Part shown: in pieces, positions 54,707 through 64,000 of the stretch
Layout: each line of letters starts with the position of its first letter
Numbering within the stretch: the first letter of the stretch is position 1
Origin: Mesobacillus jeotgali
GTDB lineage: Bacteria > Bacillota > Bacilli > Bacillales > Cytobacillaceae
Length of the DNA stretch: 64,000 bases
Reading direction: 5' to 3'
NCBI RefSeq assembly: GCF_031759225.1
Contig: NZ_CP134494.1
Span: 3,470,501-3,534,500 of the forward strand
Notes under the pieces: generated by a model
Told to the model about the DNA's origin: nothing
The model's database searches: none
Seen by the model: the letters and a program-made list of their open reading frames with translations, nothing else
Position numbers and translations under genes: made by a program

Positions 54707-55387
54707 CTATAATTCAATTGCCTCTCCTGCTTCAAGAACAGTGCCTTTATTTTTCTTGAGCATTTTTACAAAGGCATGTGGATCCTGCTTGATTGGCGGG
54801 AATGTATTGAAGTGGATTGGCACCACTTGCTTCGCATCCAGAAATTCCGCAGCCAATGCTGCATCCTCCGGGCCCATTGTAAAATTGTCGCCGATCGGCA
54901 GGAATGCCAGGTCAATTGGATGTCTCTCCCCAATCAGCTTCATATCTGAAAACAGACCCGTGTCACCTGCATGGAACACCGTCTTCCCTTCTGCCATCAA
55001 CAGAATTCCAGCAGGCATGCCGCCATAAATGATTTCATTGTTTTCAGTGATCATGCCTGTTCCATGGAAGGCAGGTGTCATTTTGACTTTGCCAAAATCA
55101 AATTCATACGCTCCGCCTATCGACATGCCATGAGTGTTCAAGCCTTTCCAGCTTAAATATGTAGCCACTTCGAAGTTGGCGATTACAAGCGCATCATGCT
55201 TCTTCGCCAGTTCGACCGTATCCCCAAGATGGTCGCCATGGGCATGGGTCAGGATGATGACGTCAGGTTTCACATCTCCCACCTTTAAATCGGTCAGATC
55301 ATTGCCTGTAATGAATGGATCAATCAGAATGGTCTTTCCATTTGTTTCGATTTTAACAACAGAATGTCCGTGATAAGATACTTTCAT
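54707..55387 (-). CDS. ytkL: Metallo-beta-lactamase-fold hydrolase (UPF0173, YtkL)
   Basis: A 226-residue metal-dependent hydrolase with the HxHxDH motif ([11 protein letters not shown], near residue 48-58) and further ligands in [14 protein letters not shown] and the C-terminal HFNTFPP. It matches B. subtilis YtkL; its substrate is unknown. Cytoplasmic. A GAGAGA ribosome site precedes the ATG. Divergent from the M24 peptidase gene at 55602. Confidence 0.92.
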   Translation of the reverse strand: MKVSYHGHSVVKIETNGKTILIDPFITGNDLTDLKVGDVKPDVIILTHAHGDHLGDTVELAKKHDALVIANFEVATYLSWKGLNTHGMSIGGAYEFDFGKVKMTPAFHGTGMITENNEIIYGGMPAGILLMAEGKTVFHAGDTGLFSDMKLIGERHPIDLAFLPIGDNFTMGPEDAALAAEFLDAKQVVPIHFNTFPPIKQDPHAFVKMLKKNKGTVLEAGEAIEL

Positions 55388-55601
55388 ATTCTCTCTCCTT
55401 TCATCTAAGGCTTTTCTGGCTAAAGACTTCTCCTGCAGCCTTTGCGAAAAAAGCCATCTTACTAAATTATTTCAACACCCTTTGTCTATCTCCTTCTTCC
55501 AATTTCTTTATACCCAACAGCCTCTTTCGTTAAAAGTTTTACTTTTCACCAGCGAATTGCTACTCTCATAGTGTGATGTACATATCAGAGGAGGAATTTA
55601 T

Positions 55602-56699
55602 ATGACTGAAAGATTGGCTGAGTTATCAGGATGGATGAAGGACAATGGTGTCGATGTCACTTTTGTTACATCACCTGACAATGTATTTTACCTTAGCGGA
55701 TTTTTAAGCGATCCCCATGAAAGACTGCTGGCGGTTGCGGTATTCCAGGATGCCGAGCCTTTCATGATTTGCCCGGCGATGGATAAGGAAAACGCGAAAA
55801 ATGCAGGATGGGAGCTTGAGATTATCGGGTACAGCGATACCGATGATTCAATGGAGCTTGCTTACAATGCAATCAAGAATCGCGTTCCTTCTATCAAGAA
55901 AACAGCGATTGAGAAGGAACAATTGAATGTAGAGCGCTATGAAAAGATGTCTGCCTTGTTTGGCGGCTCAGAATTTGTTTCGGCAGAAGAAAAACTTCGC
56001 CTGATGCGAATGATCAAAAGTGAAGAAGAATTGCAGAAATTGAGAGTAGCGTGTGAGCTAGCAGACTTTGCCATCCAGACAGGAGTTAGCGAAATCCAGG
56101 AAGGCAAAACCGAACTTGACGTACTTGCAGCGATTGAATACGAATTGAAGAAAAAAGGCGTAACGCAGATGTCGTTTTCAACGATGGTCCTTACAGGTGC
56201 AAATGCAGCAGCTCCGCATGGCACACCAGGACTGACAAAGATCAAGAAAGGCGATCTTGTCCTGTTCGACCTAGGTGTTGTGATGGATGGCTACTGCTCG
56301 GACATCACAAGGACTGTTGCTTACGGTGAGATCAACAAACAGCAGGAAGAAATCTATAACACCGTATTGAAAGCACAGCTGAAAGCCCTTGATACCGCAC
56401 GAGCTGGTGTTGCCTGCTCAGAGGTCGACCTTGCTGCACGCCGTGTGATTGAAGAGGCTGGATACGGCGACTACTTCCCTCACCGCCTTGGACACGGACT
56501 CGGAGTCAGCGTCCACGAGTATCCATCACTGACCAGCACCAATCCTTTAGTGATGGAAAAAGGAATGGTGTTCACCGCTGAGCCAGGAATTTATGTGCCA
56601 GGCGTCGCCGGAGTAAGGATTGAGGATGATGTCGTCATCACAGAGGACGGAATCGAAATACTGACGAAATTCCCTAAAGAATTGGTATTTGTATCGTAA
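55602..56699 (+). CDS. ykvY: M24-family Xaa-Pro dipeptidase
   Basis: A 365-residue creatinase-N/pita-bread peptidase, similar to B. subtilis YkvY and related Xaa-Pro dipeptidases. Dinuclear metal ligands are all present: Asp in LFDLGVVMDGYCSDITRT (two), His in HRLGHGLGVSVHE, Glu in FTAEPGIYVPG and Glu in VRIEDDVVI. It would release N-terminal residues before proline from small peptides. AGAGGAGG precedes the ATG. Own terminator downstream. Confidence 0.92.
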   Translation: MTERLAELSGWMKDNGVDVTFVTSPDNVFYLSGFLSDPHERLLAVAVFQDAEPFMICPAMDKENAKNAGWELEIIGYSDTDDSMELAYNAIKNRVPSIKKTAIEKEQLNVERYEKMSALFGGSEFVSAEEKLRLMRMIKSEEELQKLRVACELADFAIQTGVSEIQEGKTELDVLAAIEYELKKKGVTQMSFSTMVLTGANAAAPHGTPGLTKIKKGDLVLFDLGVVMDGYCSDITRTVAYGEINKQQEEIYNTVLKAQLKALDTARAGVACSEVDLAARRVIEEAGYGDYFPHRLGHGLGVSVHEYPSLTSTNPLVMEKGMVFTAEPGIYVPGVAGVRIEDDVVITEDGIEILTKFPKELVFVS

Positions 56700-56705
56700 A
56701 ATAAA

Positions 56706-56747
56706 CACAAAACCGCCTGGGTCACTTGATCCAGGCGGTTTGTTTTT
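56706..56747 (+). terminator. Terminator after the M24 peptidase gene
   Basis: CACAAAACCGCCTGG-GTCACTTGAT-CCAGGCGGTTTG then TTTTT. Confidence 0.9.
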
Positions 56748-56794
56748 GGTTGAAAAGGCTAATTTCCATAGCGCATTTAACGCTGCAAATTTAA

Positions 56795-56912
56795 TATAGC
56801 GACTATAGCGACTTTTATTTTTATATAGCGAGTTTTTAGTTTATATAGCGAGTTTCAATTTTTTAAAGCGATTTTTTATTTTTTATAGCGAGTTTCGACT
56901 TTTTATAGCGAA
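56795..56912 (+). repeat. 20-bp-period TATAGCGA array
   Basis: TATAGCGA(G/C)TTT recurs with its GCG ending at 56801, 56810, 56830, 56850, 56870 (as AAAGCG), 56890 and 56910. From 56810 the period is exactly 20 bases. Linkers are T-rich. It fills the gap between two convergent terminators, so it is not obviously transcribed. Function unknown. Confidence 0.85.
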
Positions 56913-56942
56913 TCGGAAAATATCTGAGTTTTTTTTCCAGTT

Positions 56943-56973
56943 AAAAAAGAGCAGCATGCGAAGCTGCTCTTTT
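56943..56973 (-). terminator. Terminator after queF
   Basis: Minus strand AAAGAGCAGC-TTCGCAT-GCTGCTCTTTTTT. Confidence 0.9.
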
Positions 56974-56979
56974 CAGATT

Positions 56980-57477
56980 TTAGCGATTATCGACTTTTTC
57001 CGGATACATATCGTGGTTCATCATCCGGTAGTTTGCCATTTCTTCATACTTCGTTCCTGGCTTGCCGTAGTTGGTGTACGGATCGATGGAGATGCCGCCT
57101 CTTGGCGTGAATTTGCCCCAAACCTCGATATACCTTGGGTCCATCAGTTTGATCAGGTCATTCATGATGATGTTCATGCAATCTTCATGGAAATCCCCGT
57201 GGTTCCTGAAGCTGAACAGATATAATTTCAGCGCTTTGCTCTCGACCATTAGTTTGTCTGGAATATAGCTGATATAAATCGATGCAAAGTCAGGCTGTCC
57301 TGTAATCGGGCAAAGACTCGTGAATTCCGGTGTGTTGAATTTTACAAAATAATCGCGGTACGGATGTTTATTTTCAAAGGTTTCAAGGATTTCAGGAGAG
57401 TACTCAAACAAGTATTTTGTTCCCTGATTGCCTAGCAATGTCAAATCTTTCATTTCTTCATCTTTTCTTCCAGCCAT
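56980..57477 (-). CDS. queF: NADPH-dependent 7-cyano-7-deazaguanine reductase QueF
   Basis: QueF, 165 residues, short (type I) form; reduces preQ0 to preQ1 for queuosine synthesis. It has the QueF motif region ([22 protein letters not shown] compressed: ESK-LK-Y then H..H.ED) and the nucleophilic Cys in [19 protein letters not shown] precedes the ATG. It is controlled by a preQ1 riboswitch upstream. It is alone here; the queCDE genes are not in the window. Confidence 0.96.
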   Translation of the reverse strand: MAGRKDEEMKDLTLLGNQGTKYLFEYSPEILETFENKHPYRDYFVKFNTPEFTSLCPITGQPDFASIYISYIPDKLMVESKALKLYLFSFRNHGDFHEDCMNIIMNDLIKLMDPRYIEVWGKFTPRGGISIDPYTNYGKPGTKYEEMANYRMMNHDMYPEKVDNR

Positions 57478-57535
57478 GATAAAAGCCTCCTATTTAATCT
57501 GCACGCTTTCGAGGCCCAGGAACTTTGCTTATCAA

Positions 57536-57563
57536 ATAAAAAACCATATCCTCTGGGATATGG
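57536..57563 (-). terminator. Terminator of the preQ1-controlled queF leader
   Basis: Minus strand CCATATCCCAGAGGATATGG then TTTTTTA, directly after the riboswitch and before queF. Confidence 0.88.
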
Positions 57564-57580
57564 TTGAAATTTTTCAAAGC

Positions 57581-57620
57581 CATAGTTTTTTATAGAGGGT
57601 GTCCGCTATGAACCTCTCCC
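57581..57620 (-). promoter_or_regulatory. PreQ1-I riboswitch upstream of queF
   Basis: The minus strand holds GAGAGGTTCATAGC, ACACCCTCT and ATAAAAAACTA in order, the class I preQ1 aptamer (stem AGAGG/CCTCT, A-rich tail forming the pseudoknot). A terminator follows at 57536-57563, giving transcriptional off-control by preQ1. Confidence 0.95.
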
Positions 57621-57657
57621 GCGAATGCAGGATGATTTTATTGAATTTTATATAGCA

Positions 57658-57686
57658 ACTATAATGAAAACCCCTATTAAAGTCAA
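57658..57686 (-). promoter_or_regulatory. Sigma-A promoter of queF
   Basis: Minus strand TTGACT (57681-57686), 17 bases, TATAGT (57658-57663); start about 30 bases before the riboswitch. Confidence 0.82.
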
Positions 57687-57699
57687 AAGAAAATTTTGA

Positions 57700-57730
57700 A
57701 TGGAAATATGACAAATTCATGTATTTCCAT
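57700..57730. promoter_or_regulatory. 9-bp inverted repeat between queF and deoC promoters
   Basis: ATGGAAATA-N13-TATTTCCAT, perfect arms. It lies upstream of the queF -35 and the deoC operator repeats. It could be an operator; the regulator is unknown. Confidence 0.4.
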
Positions 57731-57738
57731 TTTTTATT

Positions 57739-57789
57739 TTTACATATGTTCATATGGTTATTTACATATGTTCACCCACCTGATATATT
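57739..57789 (+). promoter_or_regulatory. deoC promoter with 14-bp direct-repeat operator
   Basis: Direct repeats TTTACATATGTTCA at 57739-57752 and 57761-57774, 22 bases apart. The second includes the -35 TTTACA (57761-57766), which with TATATT (57784-57789) forms a promoter of 17-base spacing. The half-site TGAACA is shared with the B. subtilis DeoR operator. Confidence 0.68.
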
Positions 57790-57841
57790 ATTCATGTAAG
57801 TGACACATAATAAATTGAGGTTATATATTTTTTCTAATTGA

Positions 57842-57855
57842 TGAAAGCGTTTCAA
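57842..57855 (+). promoter_or_regulatory. cre-like site downstream of deoC promoter
   Basis: TGAAAGCGTTTCAA resembles the cre family (TGWAARCG core) and is palindromic at TGAAA-GCG-TTTCA. It lies about 50 bases after the start, a CcpA road-block position. Confidence 0.55.
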
Positions 57856-57886
57856 CTATTTTTTATACAGAAAGGGTTTGAACTAA

Positions 57887-59019
<1,133 letters not shown>

Positions 59020-59150
59020 TGTGATTATTTGAAAATTAACAAGGGGCAATTTCGTGATCCTGAATGGATAACGGGGTTGCTCTTTCTTATTCACCCTATT
59101 TTTGCTTGATAAAGGAGGAAAGAGCTGATCGACTTGGTCGGCATTACATC

Positions 59151-59765
59151 ATGGGAGACGCAGGTTTATTATTATCAGGCGCAGCACTTTTCCTGAACAG
59201 CTTGATGCTTTTAGGGAAGGCTAACGCGAAAAGCGTGGCAGTATTCAATCTATTCATCGGGGCATTGCAAGTCATCGTGCCCTTTTACTTGATTGCTGTA
59301 TCAGATCAGAATAACTGGACGGTCTACAGCCTTGCAAGCATCTTTCTATTTGGTTTCACCTATTTATATGTCGGGTTGACATTGTGGAAAGAGCTTGATG
59401 GCACCGGCCTTGGATGGTATTCCCTCTGGGTTGCGATCCTTGCCGTCATTTATGCGGCGGTTGCCTTTGTCCATTTTGATGACATTGTCAACGCTCTTAC
59501 ATGGCTGATGTGGGCATATCTATGGTTCCTGTTCTTTTTATCAATGGGAATGGGCAAGAAAATTGACGTTTATATTGGAAAGGTTGCAATGGTCCAGTCA
59601 TGGCTGACATTGACCTTCCCGGCCCTGCTGTCGATGACTGGTCTATGGAAGACGGATCAGGTTGCCAATGCCTGGATTTACTTCTCAATTGCCGCTTTTC
59701 TATACTTTGCTTATATAACATTAAGGCTTAAGAAAGCTTCTGCCAGAACCGAGAAATTCGCATAA
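59151..59765 (+). CDS. AmiS/UreI-family channel protein
   Basis: A 204-residue membrane protein of the AmiS/UreI family, with six transmembrane helices starting MGDAGLLLSGAALFLNSLMLLGK and including LVCHF-like half-repeat segments. UreI is a proton-gated urea channel and AmiS an amide channel. No urease or amidase gene is nearby, so the substrate is open. The ATG at 59151 matches family starts but has a poor ribosome site; an in-frame ATG at 59064 is a less likely start. Downstream of cdd (131 bases), ending at a strong terminator. Confidence 0.8.
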   Translation: MGDAGLLLSGAALFLNSLMLLGKANAKSVAVFNLFIGALQVIVPFYLIAVSDQNNWTVYSLASIFLFGFTYLYVGLTLWKELDGTGLGWYSLWVAILAVIYAAVAFVHFDDIVNALTWLMWAYLWFLFFLSMGMGKKIDVYIGKVAMVQSWLTLTFPALLSMTGLWKTDQVANAWIYFSIAAFLYFAYITLRLKKASARTEKFA

Positions 59766-59770
59766 GATCC

Positions 59771-59809
59771 AAAAAACCGTCCTGCCAAATCGGCCAGGAC
59801 GGTTTTTTG
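59771..59809. terminator. Bidirectional terminator between the AmiS gene and ppaC
   Basis: AAAAAACCGTCCTG-CCAAATCGGC-CAGGACGGTTTTTTG. Confidence 0.93.
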
Positions 59810-59816
59810 TTAGGCA

Positions 59817-60746
59817 TTACTTCGCAAGTACGTTAGTCAATACTGGAACGACCTGCTTCTTGCGTGATACTACGCCCTTTAGGGTCGCAGTATTGTTTTC
59901 AAGTGTAACATTGAATGCTTCCTCAACAGCTGCAGCCTTTTCACCAATCGCAAGCGCTGCAGAATCATTTGTCAATATATCTGTGATGACAAGCAAGAAT
60001 AGGTCAAGCTTCTTTTCTGTCACTTTATTGATCAATGCTTCTTCAATCTCCACTCTGCGTAAAAGGACGTCATTGACATCAACTGTGTTTACTTGTGCGA
60101 TTTCAACCTTGGATTCACCCATTTGGAATTCCTTGGCATCAAGTGAGATAAGCTCTTCGATTGTTTTGCTGCTGAGATCCGCGCCAGCCTTCAGCATTTC
60201 AAGGCCATATTCCTCAGCATCCACACCTGCGATTTCAGCCAATTCACGTGCCGCTGCAACGTCCTGGTCTGTGCAAGTCGGGGACTTGAATAATAATGAA
60301 TCAGAAATGATCGCTGACAGCATTAGTCCTGCGACATTCTTATCGATCTCTACATTGTTTTCTTTGTACATTTTATTTAGGATTGTCGCCGTACAGCCTA
60401 CTGGCTCAACACGGAAATATAGCGGATCGCTCGTCTCAAAGTTCGCCACACGGTGGTGGTCGATGACCTCGATGATTTGTACATCTGTAATATCATCAGC
60501 GCTCTGCTGGCGTTCATTGTGGTCAACAAGGATGACCTTGTCCACTTCCTCTGAAACTCTTCCTGCAAGGCGTGGTGCTTCAGCTTTGAAGTAATCAAGA
60601 GCATACTGAGTTTCTCCATTAACCTGGCCCAAACGCACGGCTTCCGCTTCGACACCAAGCTTTTGCTTCAAGTTAGCATAGGCAATGGCAGAGCAAATTG
60701 TATCCGTATCAGGATTTTTATGTCCAAAAACAAGTACTTTTTCCAT
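59817..60746 (-). CDS. ppaC: Manganese-dependent inorganic pyrophosphatase
   Basis: Family II (DHH-type) pyrophosphatase PpaC, 309 residues; hydrolyses pyrophosphate to drive biosynthesis, Mn-dependent. Motifs [24 protein letters not shown] (DHH) and the C-terminal DHHA2 region with SRKKQVVP. Start ATG at 60746 or 60749 (two ATGs in a row) after GAGGAG; the longer frame to 60767 is not needed. Confidence 0.97.
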   Translation of the reverse strand: MEKVLVFGHKNPDTDTICSAIAYANLKQKLGVEAEAVRLGQVNGETQYALDYFKAEAPRLAGRVSEEVDKVILVDHNERQQSADDITDVQIIEVIDHHRVANFETSDPLYFRVEPVGCTATILNKMYKENNVEIDKNVAGLMLSAIISDSLLFKSPTCTDQDVAAARELAEIAGVDAEEYGLEMLKAGADLSSKTIEELISLDAKEFQMGESKVEIAQVNTVDVNDVLLRRVEIEEALINKVTEKKLDLFLLVITDILTNDSAALAIGEKAAAVEEAFNVTLENNTATLKGVVSRKKQVVPVLTNVLAK

Positions 60747-60881
60747 CATGACACTCCTCAATAACAAATTAACACGGATATTCTAGCGACTAGAACCCGT
60801 ATATCCCATAAATAATATACGCTAAAATTGAAAGATTTTAAACAGCTTTGTGTTAAATAGAGTTGCTTTACCTGTATCAAC

Positions 60882-60914
60882 AATAAAAGATCCGGAATAT
60901 TTCATCCGGATCCA
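60882..60914 (-). terminator. Terminator after ald
   Basis: GATCCGGA-ATATTTCA-TCCGGATC followed on the minus strand by TTTTATTG. Confidence 0.85.
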
Positions 60915-60920
60915 GAAAAA

Positions 60921-62042
60921 TTAAATTTGCTCTAATAACGTTTTTGTTTCAGAGTATACAAGGTTATGCGCTTCTGCTACTGCCTGATAAGTCACATAGC
61001 CGTTGAGTGTGTTGATTCCCTTCAGCAATGCTTCATTGTCCAGGCAAGCCTGCTTGTAGCCTTTGTTCGCAATCTGGACAGCGTAAGGCACTGTCACGTT
61101 CGTCAGTGCGATTGTTGATGTTCTAGGAACAGCACCAGGCATATTGGCAACTGCGTAGTGAACAACGCCATGCTTTTCATAAGTAGGATTGTCATGTGTC
61201 GTGATTCTGTCTGTTGTTTCGAAGATTCCACCCTGGTCGATAGCGATATCGACAACGACTGAACCTGGGTTCATCGACTGGATCATTTCTTCTGTCACAA
61301 GCTTAGGAGCCTTCGCACCCGGAATCAATACAGCACCGATTACAAGGTCAGATGCTTTCACTGCTTCAGCAATGTTCAAAGGATTAGACATTAGCGTTGT
61401 AATGTCAGAGCCAAAGATATCATCAAGCTGACGAAGACGGTCTGGGTTCAAGTCGATCATTGTAACCTGAGCGCCTAGGCCGACAGCCATTTTCGCTGCG
61501 TTTGTGCCAGCTACACCGCCGCCGATGATTGTCACTTTTCCTCTTTGTACACCTGGAACGCCTCCAAGCAGGATTCCTTTTCCACCGTGTACTTTTTCAA
61601 GGAACTGCGCACCGATTTGTGTGGACATGCGGCCTGCAACCTCACTCATAGGTGTAAGCAATGGAAGAGAACCGTTAGCCAGCTGTACCGTTTCATAAGC
61701 AATGCCGACAACCTTGTTCTCGATCAAAGCCTTAGTCAGTTCTGGTTCTGGAGCAAGATGCAAATATGTAAATAAAATCAAGCCTTCACGGAAATAACCG
61801 TATTCTTCTGCAAGAGGTTCTTTTACCTTCATGACCATATCCTGTGCCCATGCTTCTTCAGCACTTCCAACGATTAGAGCACCAGCAGCTTTGTAGTCCT
61901 CGTCTGTAAAACTTGAGCCAATTCCAGCTCCAGTCTCAATAAAAACTTCGTGCCCGAAATTTACAAGGTTAACTACACCTGCAGGCGTCATAGCCACACG
62001 ATTTTCATTGTTTTTTATCTCTTTAGGTACACCGATACGCAT
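60921..62042 (-). CDS. ald: Alanine dehydrogenase
   Basis: Ald, 373 residues; deaminates L-alanine to pyruvate with NAD, used in alanine catabolism and sporulation. N-terminal [20 protein letters not shown], catalytic Lys/His in [10 protein letters not shown] and [10 protein letters not shown], Rossmann [20 protein letters not shown], ending [25 protein letters not shown] ribosome site. A promoter and cre-like palindrome lie upstream. Confidence 0.97.
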   Translation of the reverse strand: MRIGVPKEIKNNENRVAMTPAGVVNLVNFGHEVFIETGAGIGSSFTDEDYKAAGALIVGSAEEAWAQDMVMKVKEPLAEEYGYFREGLILFTYLHLAPEPELTKALIENKVVGIAYETVQLANGSLPLLTPMSEVAGRMSTQIGAQFLEKVHGGKGILLGGVPGVQRGKVTIIGGGVAGTNAAKMAVGLGAQVTMIDLNPDRLRQLDDIFGSDITTLMSNPLNIAEAVKASDLVIGAVLIPGAKAPKLVTEEMIQSMNPGSVVVDIAIDQGGIFETTDRITTHDNPTYEKHGVVHYAVANMPGAVPRTSTIALTNVTVPYAVQIANKGYKQACLDNEALLKGINTLNGYVTYQAVAEAHNLVYSETKTLLEQI

Positions 62043-62138
62043 TATTGCATACCTCCTATTATAATAATTGCCCTACCATTTCAGCCATGCCACCACTATA
62101 TCATTTTTCCAGTGAGTATAAAAATACTGAAGGCAAGA

Positions 62139-62152
62139 TGAAAACACTTTCA
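62139..62152 (-). promoter_or_regulatory. cre-like site at the ald promoter
   Basis: Minus strand TGAAAGTGTTTTCA, a cre palindrome with one change in the CG core, just downstream of the -10. Confidence 0.6.
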
Positions 62153-62180
62153 TTTTAGTAGAAAAAGATACATTTGGCAA
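62152..62180 (-). promoter_or_regulatory. Sigma-A promoter of ald
   Basis: Minus strand TTGCCA (62175-62180), 17 bases, TAAAAT (62152-62157). Confidence 0.65.
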
Positions 62181-62253
62181 AACAATTCGTACAAATTTCC
62201 CTAAAATATACTATTCTGTATATTTTTAATTTTTAAGGAAGTAGCTTTAAAAT

Positions 62254-62293
62254 AAGAAAAAGACTTGCCAAGCGTTGGTTCTTAGCAAGCCTT
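62254..62293 (-). terminator. Terminator after the 62367-62522 gene
   Basis: Minus strand AAGGCTTGCTAAG-...-CTTGGCAAGTCTTTTT. Confidence 0.75.
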
Positions 62294-62366
62294 CTTCTCA
62301 TCTCCACTCTATTTTCCATTTTAATAGATATGTTAGCAGGAGTTTTCAGAGCCTGCCAGAACAGCT

Positions 62367-62522
62367 TTATCTATGTTCCTCGTTGTTTTCTGCTGCAGCC
62401 TTCATCTGTTCCTGCGGTACAACTCCGCTGTTGTATGAATCCATGATTTGCTGGCTTACCTGCATGACACCTTGATCATCGTAATCATAAAATGACTGGC
62501 CGCGCTGTTGCTTTTTATCCAT
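62367..62522 (-). CDS. Small hydrophilic protein (51 residues), unknown
   Basis: A gene too short for routine calling: ATG at 62522 with AAGGAGG 7 bases upstream, encoding a 51-residue soluble peptide starting MDKKQQRGQSFYDYDDQG and rich in Gln, Asp and Glu, ending AAAENNEEHR. No transmembrane or signal features. Its good ribosome site, sensible composition and following terminator support a real gene. Divergent from uspA with a 105-base gap. I do not recognise the family. Confidence 0.62.
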   Translation of the reverse strand: MDKKQQRGQSFYDYDDQGVMQVSQQIMDSYNSGVVPQEQMKAAAENNEEHR

Positions 62523-62627
62523 GTAAAATCCTCCTTCAATATGATGCTTGCATCTATAGTTTTCGTTGGATTGTCACAGCTATACCAAGGAAACTGTTGT
62601 ATAATATAGGTAAAGGAGGCGAGAACT

Positions 62628-63077
62628 ATGGCACTTTACTATAAGAACATTTTAGTTGCCGTTGATGGTTCTAAACAAGCAGCATGGGCTTTTAAAAAAG
62701 CCATTGAGATCGCAAAAAGAAACGACGCGAGTCTGGTCATGACCCACATAATCGATTTACGCACCTTTGCTACTGTCGAGGCATATGACCGTACAATCTC
62801 AGAGCGTGCGACGCAGTTCGCTACAGAGTTGATGGAAAGCTACAAGCAGCAGGCAATTGAAGCCGGTATCAAAGACGTAGAGTATGACATCGATTATGGT
62901 TCACCAAAGGTCAAGATTGCTAAAGATGTTGCAAAAAAATACAACGCCGACCTTATTATTTGCGGAGCAACAGGAATGAACGCAGTGGAACGCTTCTTCA
63001 TTGGAAGTGTCTCTGAGCATATCACCCGCTATGCATCCTGTGATGTCCTGGTTGTCCGGACTGACAAAGAGAACTAA
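62628..63077 (+). CDS. Universal stress protein (UspA family)
   Basis: A 149-residue single Usp domain: MALYYKNILVAVDGSKQAAW and the ATP-binding G-2x-G-9x-G motif in GATGMNAVERFFIGSVS, indicating an ATP-binding (UspFG-like) type. Role in stress survival is inferred from family. AAAGGAGG precedes the ATG; a TATAAT (62600-62605) lies upstream without a clear -35. A strong terminator follows, shared with argH. Confidence 0.9.
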   Translation: MALYYKNILVAVDGSKQAAWAFKKAIEIAKRNDASLVMTHIIDLRTFATVEAYDRTISERATQFATELMESYKQQAIEAGIKDVEYDIDYGSPKVKIAKDVAKKYNADLIICGATGMNAVERFFIGSVSEHITRYASCDVLVVRTDKEN

Positions 63078-63092
63078 CCTTACTGAATATAC

Positions 63093-63134
63093 AAAAAGCA
63101 CGAAGTATCTTAATAGTGATACTTCGTGCTTTTT
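63093..63134. terminator. Bidirectional terminator between uspA and argH
   Basis: AAAAAGCACGAAGTATC-...-GATACTTCGTGCTTTTT, 17-bp stem with tracts on both sides. Confidence 0.95.
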
Positions 63135-63138
63135 CCAT

Positions 63139-64000
63139 TTATAATGATGTTCTTGCTTTTTCGATCTGAAGTTTCACCTGTGAAAAACCGGTGCCTCCAG
63201 CGCTGTTTCTTCTTTTTACAGCGTTATACGGATTCAATGCTTCGAAAATATCTTCCTCAAACAATGAGTTCGTCGATTTGTAAGCTTCTAGTGGCAGGTC
63301 TGCGAGATAGCAGCCTTTTTGGATACACTCTAGGACAAGCTTGCCCACGATTTCATGTGCTTCACGGAAAGGTACGCCTTTTGCTGCCAGATAATCAGCC
63401 AGCTCCGTCGCATTAGAAAAATCCTTCTTGACTGATTGGGCCATTTCCTCCGATTTCACCTTCATCTCACTGACCATGCCAGCGAAAATTTTCAGGGAAC
63501 CCTTCACTGTTTTCACAGTATCAAACATGCCTTCTTTATCTTCCTGCATATCCTTGTTATACGCCAGAGGCAATCCCTTCAAAACCGTCAAGAGGCCCAT
63601 CAGGCTTCCATAGACACGGCCAGTTTTACCGCGGATCAACTCAGCCATATCCGGATTCTTCTTCTGCGGCATGATGCTGCTGCCTGTCGTGAAAGCATCT
63701 GAAAGCTCGATGAACTGGAATTCCTGGCTCGACCAAAGGATAAGTTCCTCGCATAATCGTGAAAGATGCATCATTAAAATCGAACTGTCTGAAAGGAACT
63801 CAAGAATGAAGTCACGATCACTCACAGCATCCAGGCTGTTTTCATAGATCCCCTCTAACCCGAGAATTTCTGCTGTCATATGGCGGTCAATCGGAAAAGT
63901 AGTTCCCGCAAGCGCCCCAGCACCAAGCGGTGACAAATTGATTCTTTTCATACTATCCATAAAACGCTGTTTATCCCGATCGAGCATCCAGAAGTACGCC
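63139..64000 (-). CDS. argH: Argininosuccinate lyase, C-terminal part (runs off window end)
   Basis: The last 287 codons of ArgH are visible; the N-terminal part, about 170 residues, lies beyond 64000. It splits argininosuccinate to arginine and fumarate. The fumarase/ASL signature [15 protein letters not shown] carries the catalytic Ser loop, with [12 protein letters not shown] upstream and a typical C-terminal domain ([20 protein letters not shown]). The reading frame is open to the window edge, so this is a cut gene, not a truncated one. Confidence 0.96.
   Translation of the reverse strand, partial: AYFWMLDRDKQRFMDSMKRINLSPLGAGALAGTTFPIDRHMTAEILGLEGIYENSLDAVSDRDFILEFLSDSSILMMHLSRLCEELILWSSQEFQFIELSDAFTTGSSIMPQKKNPDMAELIRGKTGRVYGSLMGLLTVLKGLPLAYNKDMQEDKEGMFDTVKTVKGSLKIFAGMVSEMKVKSEEMAQSVKKDFSNATELADYLAAKGVPFREAHEIVGKLVLECIQKGCYLADLPLEAYKSTNSLFEEDIFEALNPYNAVKRRNSAGGTGFSQVKLQIEKARTSL

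Overview
The window comes from a Bacillaceae chromosome (Bacillus in the broad sense; low-to-mid GC, endospore former). Evidence: the order of housekeeping genes closely follows the ysgA/pheS to argH part of Bacillus subtilis (pheST, sspI, ysdC, infC-rpmI-rplT, thrS, ytxC, dnaI, dnaB, nrdR, speD, gapB, coaE, ytaF, mutM, polA, phoPR, citZ-icd-mdh, ytwI, ytvI, fxsA, pyk, pfkA, accDA, ytsJ, dnaE, ytrHI, nrnA, ytpI, ytoI, ytkL, ald, argH). It also has spore genes (sspI, ytaF, ytvI, ytrH, ytrI, ytxC) and Gram-positive RNA switches (two T-boxes, an L20 leader, a preQ1 riboswitch). I cannot assign a species. Most genes lie on the minus strand.

Layout. 1-8.7 kb: pheS/pheT with a Phe T-box, the rRNA methylase ysgA, sspI, ysdC, dut, a repeat array, sigma-W-type ysdB, ytxB, ysdA and the infC-rpmI-rplT operon. 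8.7-15.5 kb: thrS with its T-box, ytxC, dnaI-dnaB and nrdR. 15.5-24.9 kb: gapB and speD (speD with a leader that can sequester its own ribosome site), coaE, ytaF, mutM, polA and a hflK-hflC pair absent from this place in B. subtilis. 25.1-26.8 kb: an intact IS3/IS150-type element. 27-34 kb: phoP-phoR, a MaoC-like protein and citZ-icd-mdh. 34-43 kb: membrane proteins, a thioredoxin-like protein, pfkA-pyk and accDA. 43.5-51 kb: a GntR/FadR-type regulator behind malic enzyme, dnaE and ytrHI. 51-64 kb: nrnA, ytpI, ytoI, ytkL, an M24 peptidase, queF, deoC-cdd, an AmiS/UreI channel, ppaC, ald, uspA and argH.

The most unusual content is intergenic. Three separate tandem arrays (4.5, 37.8 and 50.0 kb) have the same architecture: a 33-bp inverted-repeat module plus a 19-bp linker, giving a 52-bp period (about five helical turns) repeated 11-13 times, all in the same orientation, while most linker and loop sequence differs. 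Two further loci (36.3 and 52.6 kb) carry four 13-15 bp CGGA...TCCG palindromes with spacings 51/61/52 and 52/61/51, i.e. the same composite element in mirror order. A third class is a 20-bp-period TATAGCGA array at 56.8 kb, and two inverted MITE-like elements flank mutM-polA. I know of no described function for the phased arrays; they are my main candidate for an undescribed system, most simply a set of phased protein-binding sites or structured transcripts.

Other regulatory inferences of interest: a sigma-W-type promoter driving hflKC, a TGGT-n3-ACCA operator pair for the GntR regulator of malic enzyme/acetyl-CoA carboxylase, CcpN-type sites at gapB, and an IS insertion in the loop of a hairpin with a GGG target duplication. 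No rRNA, tRNA, prophage or CRISPR-cas was seen.
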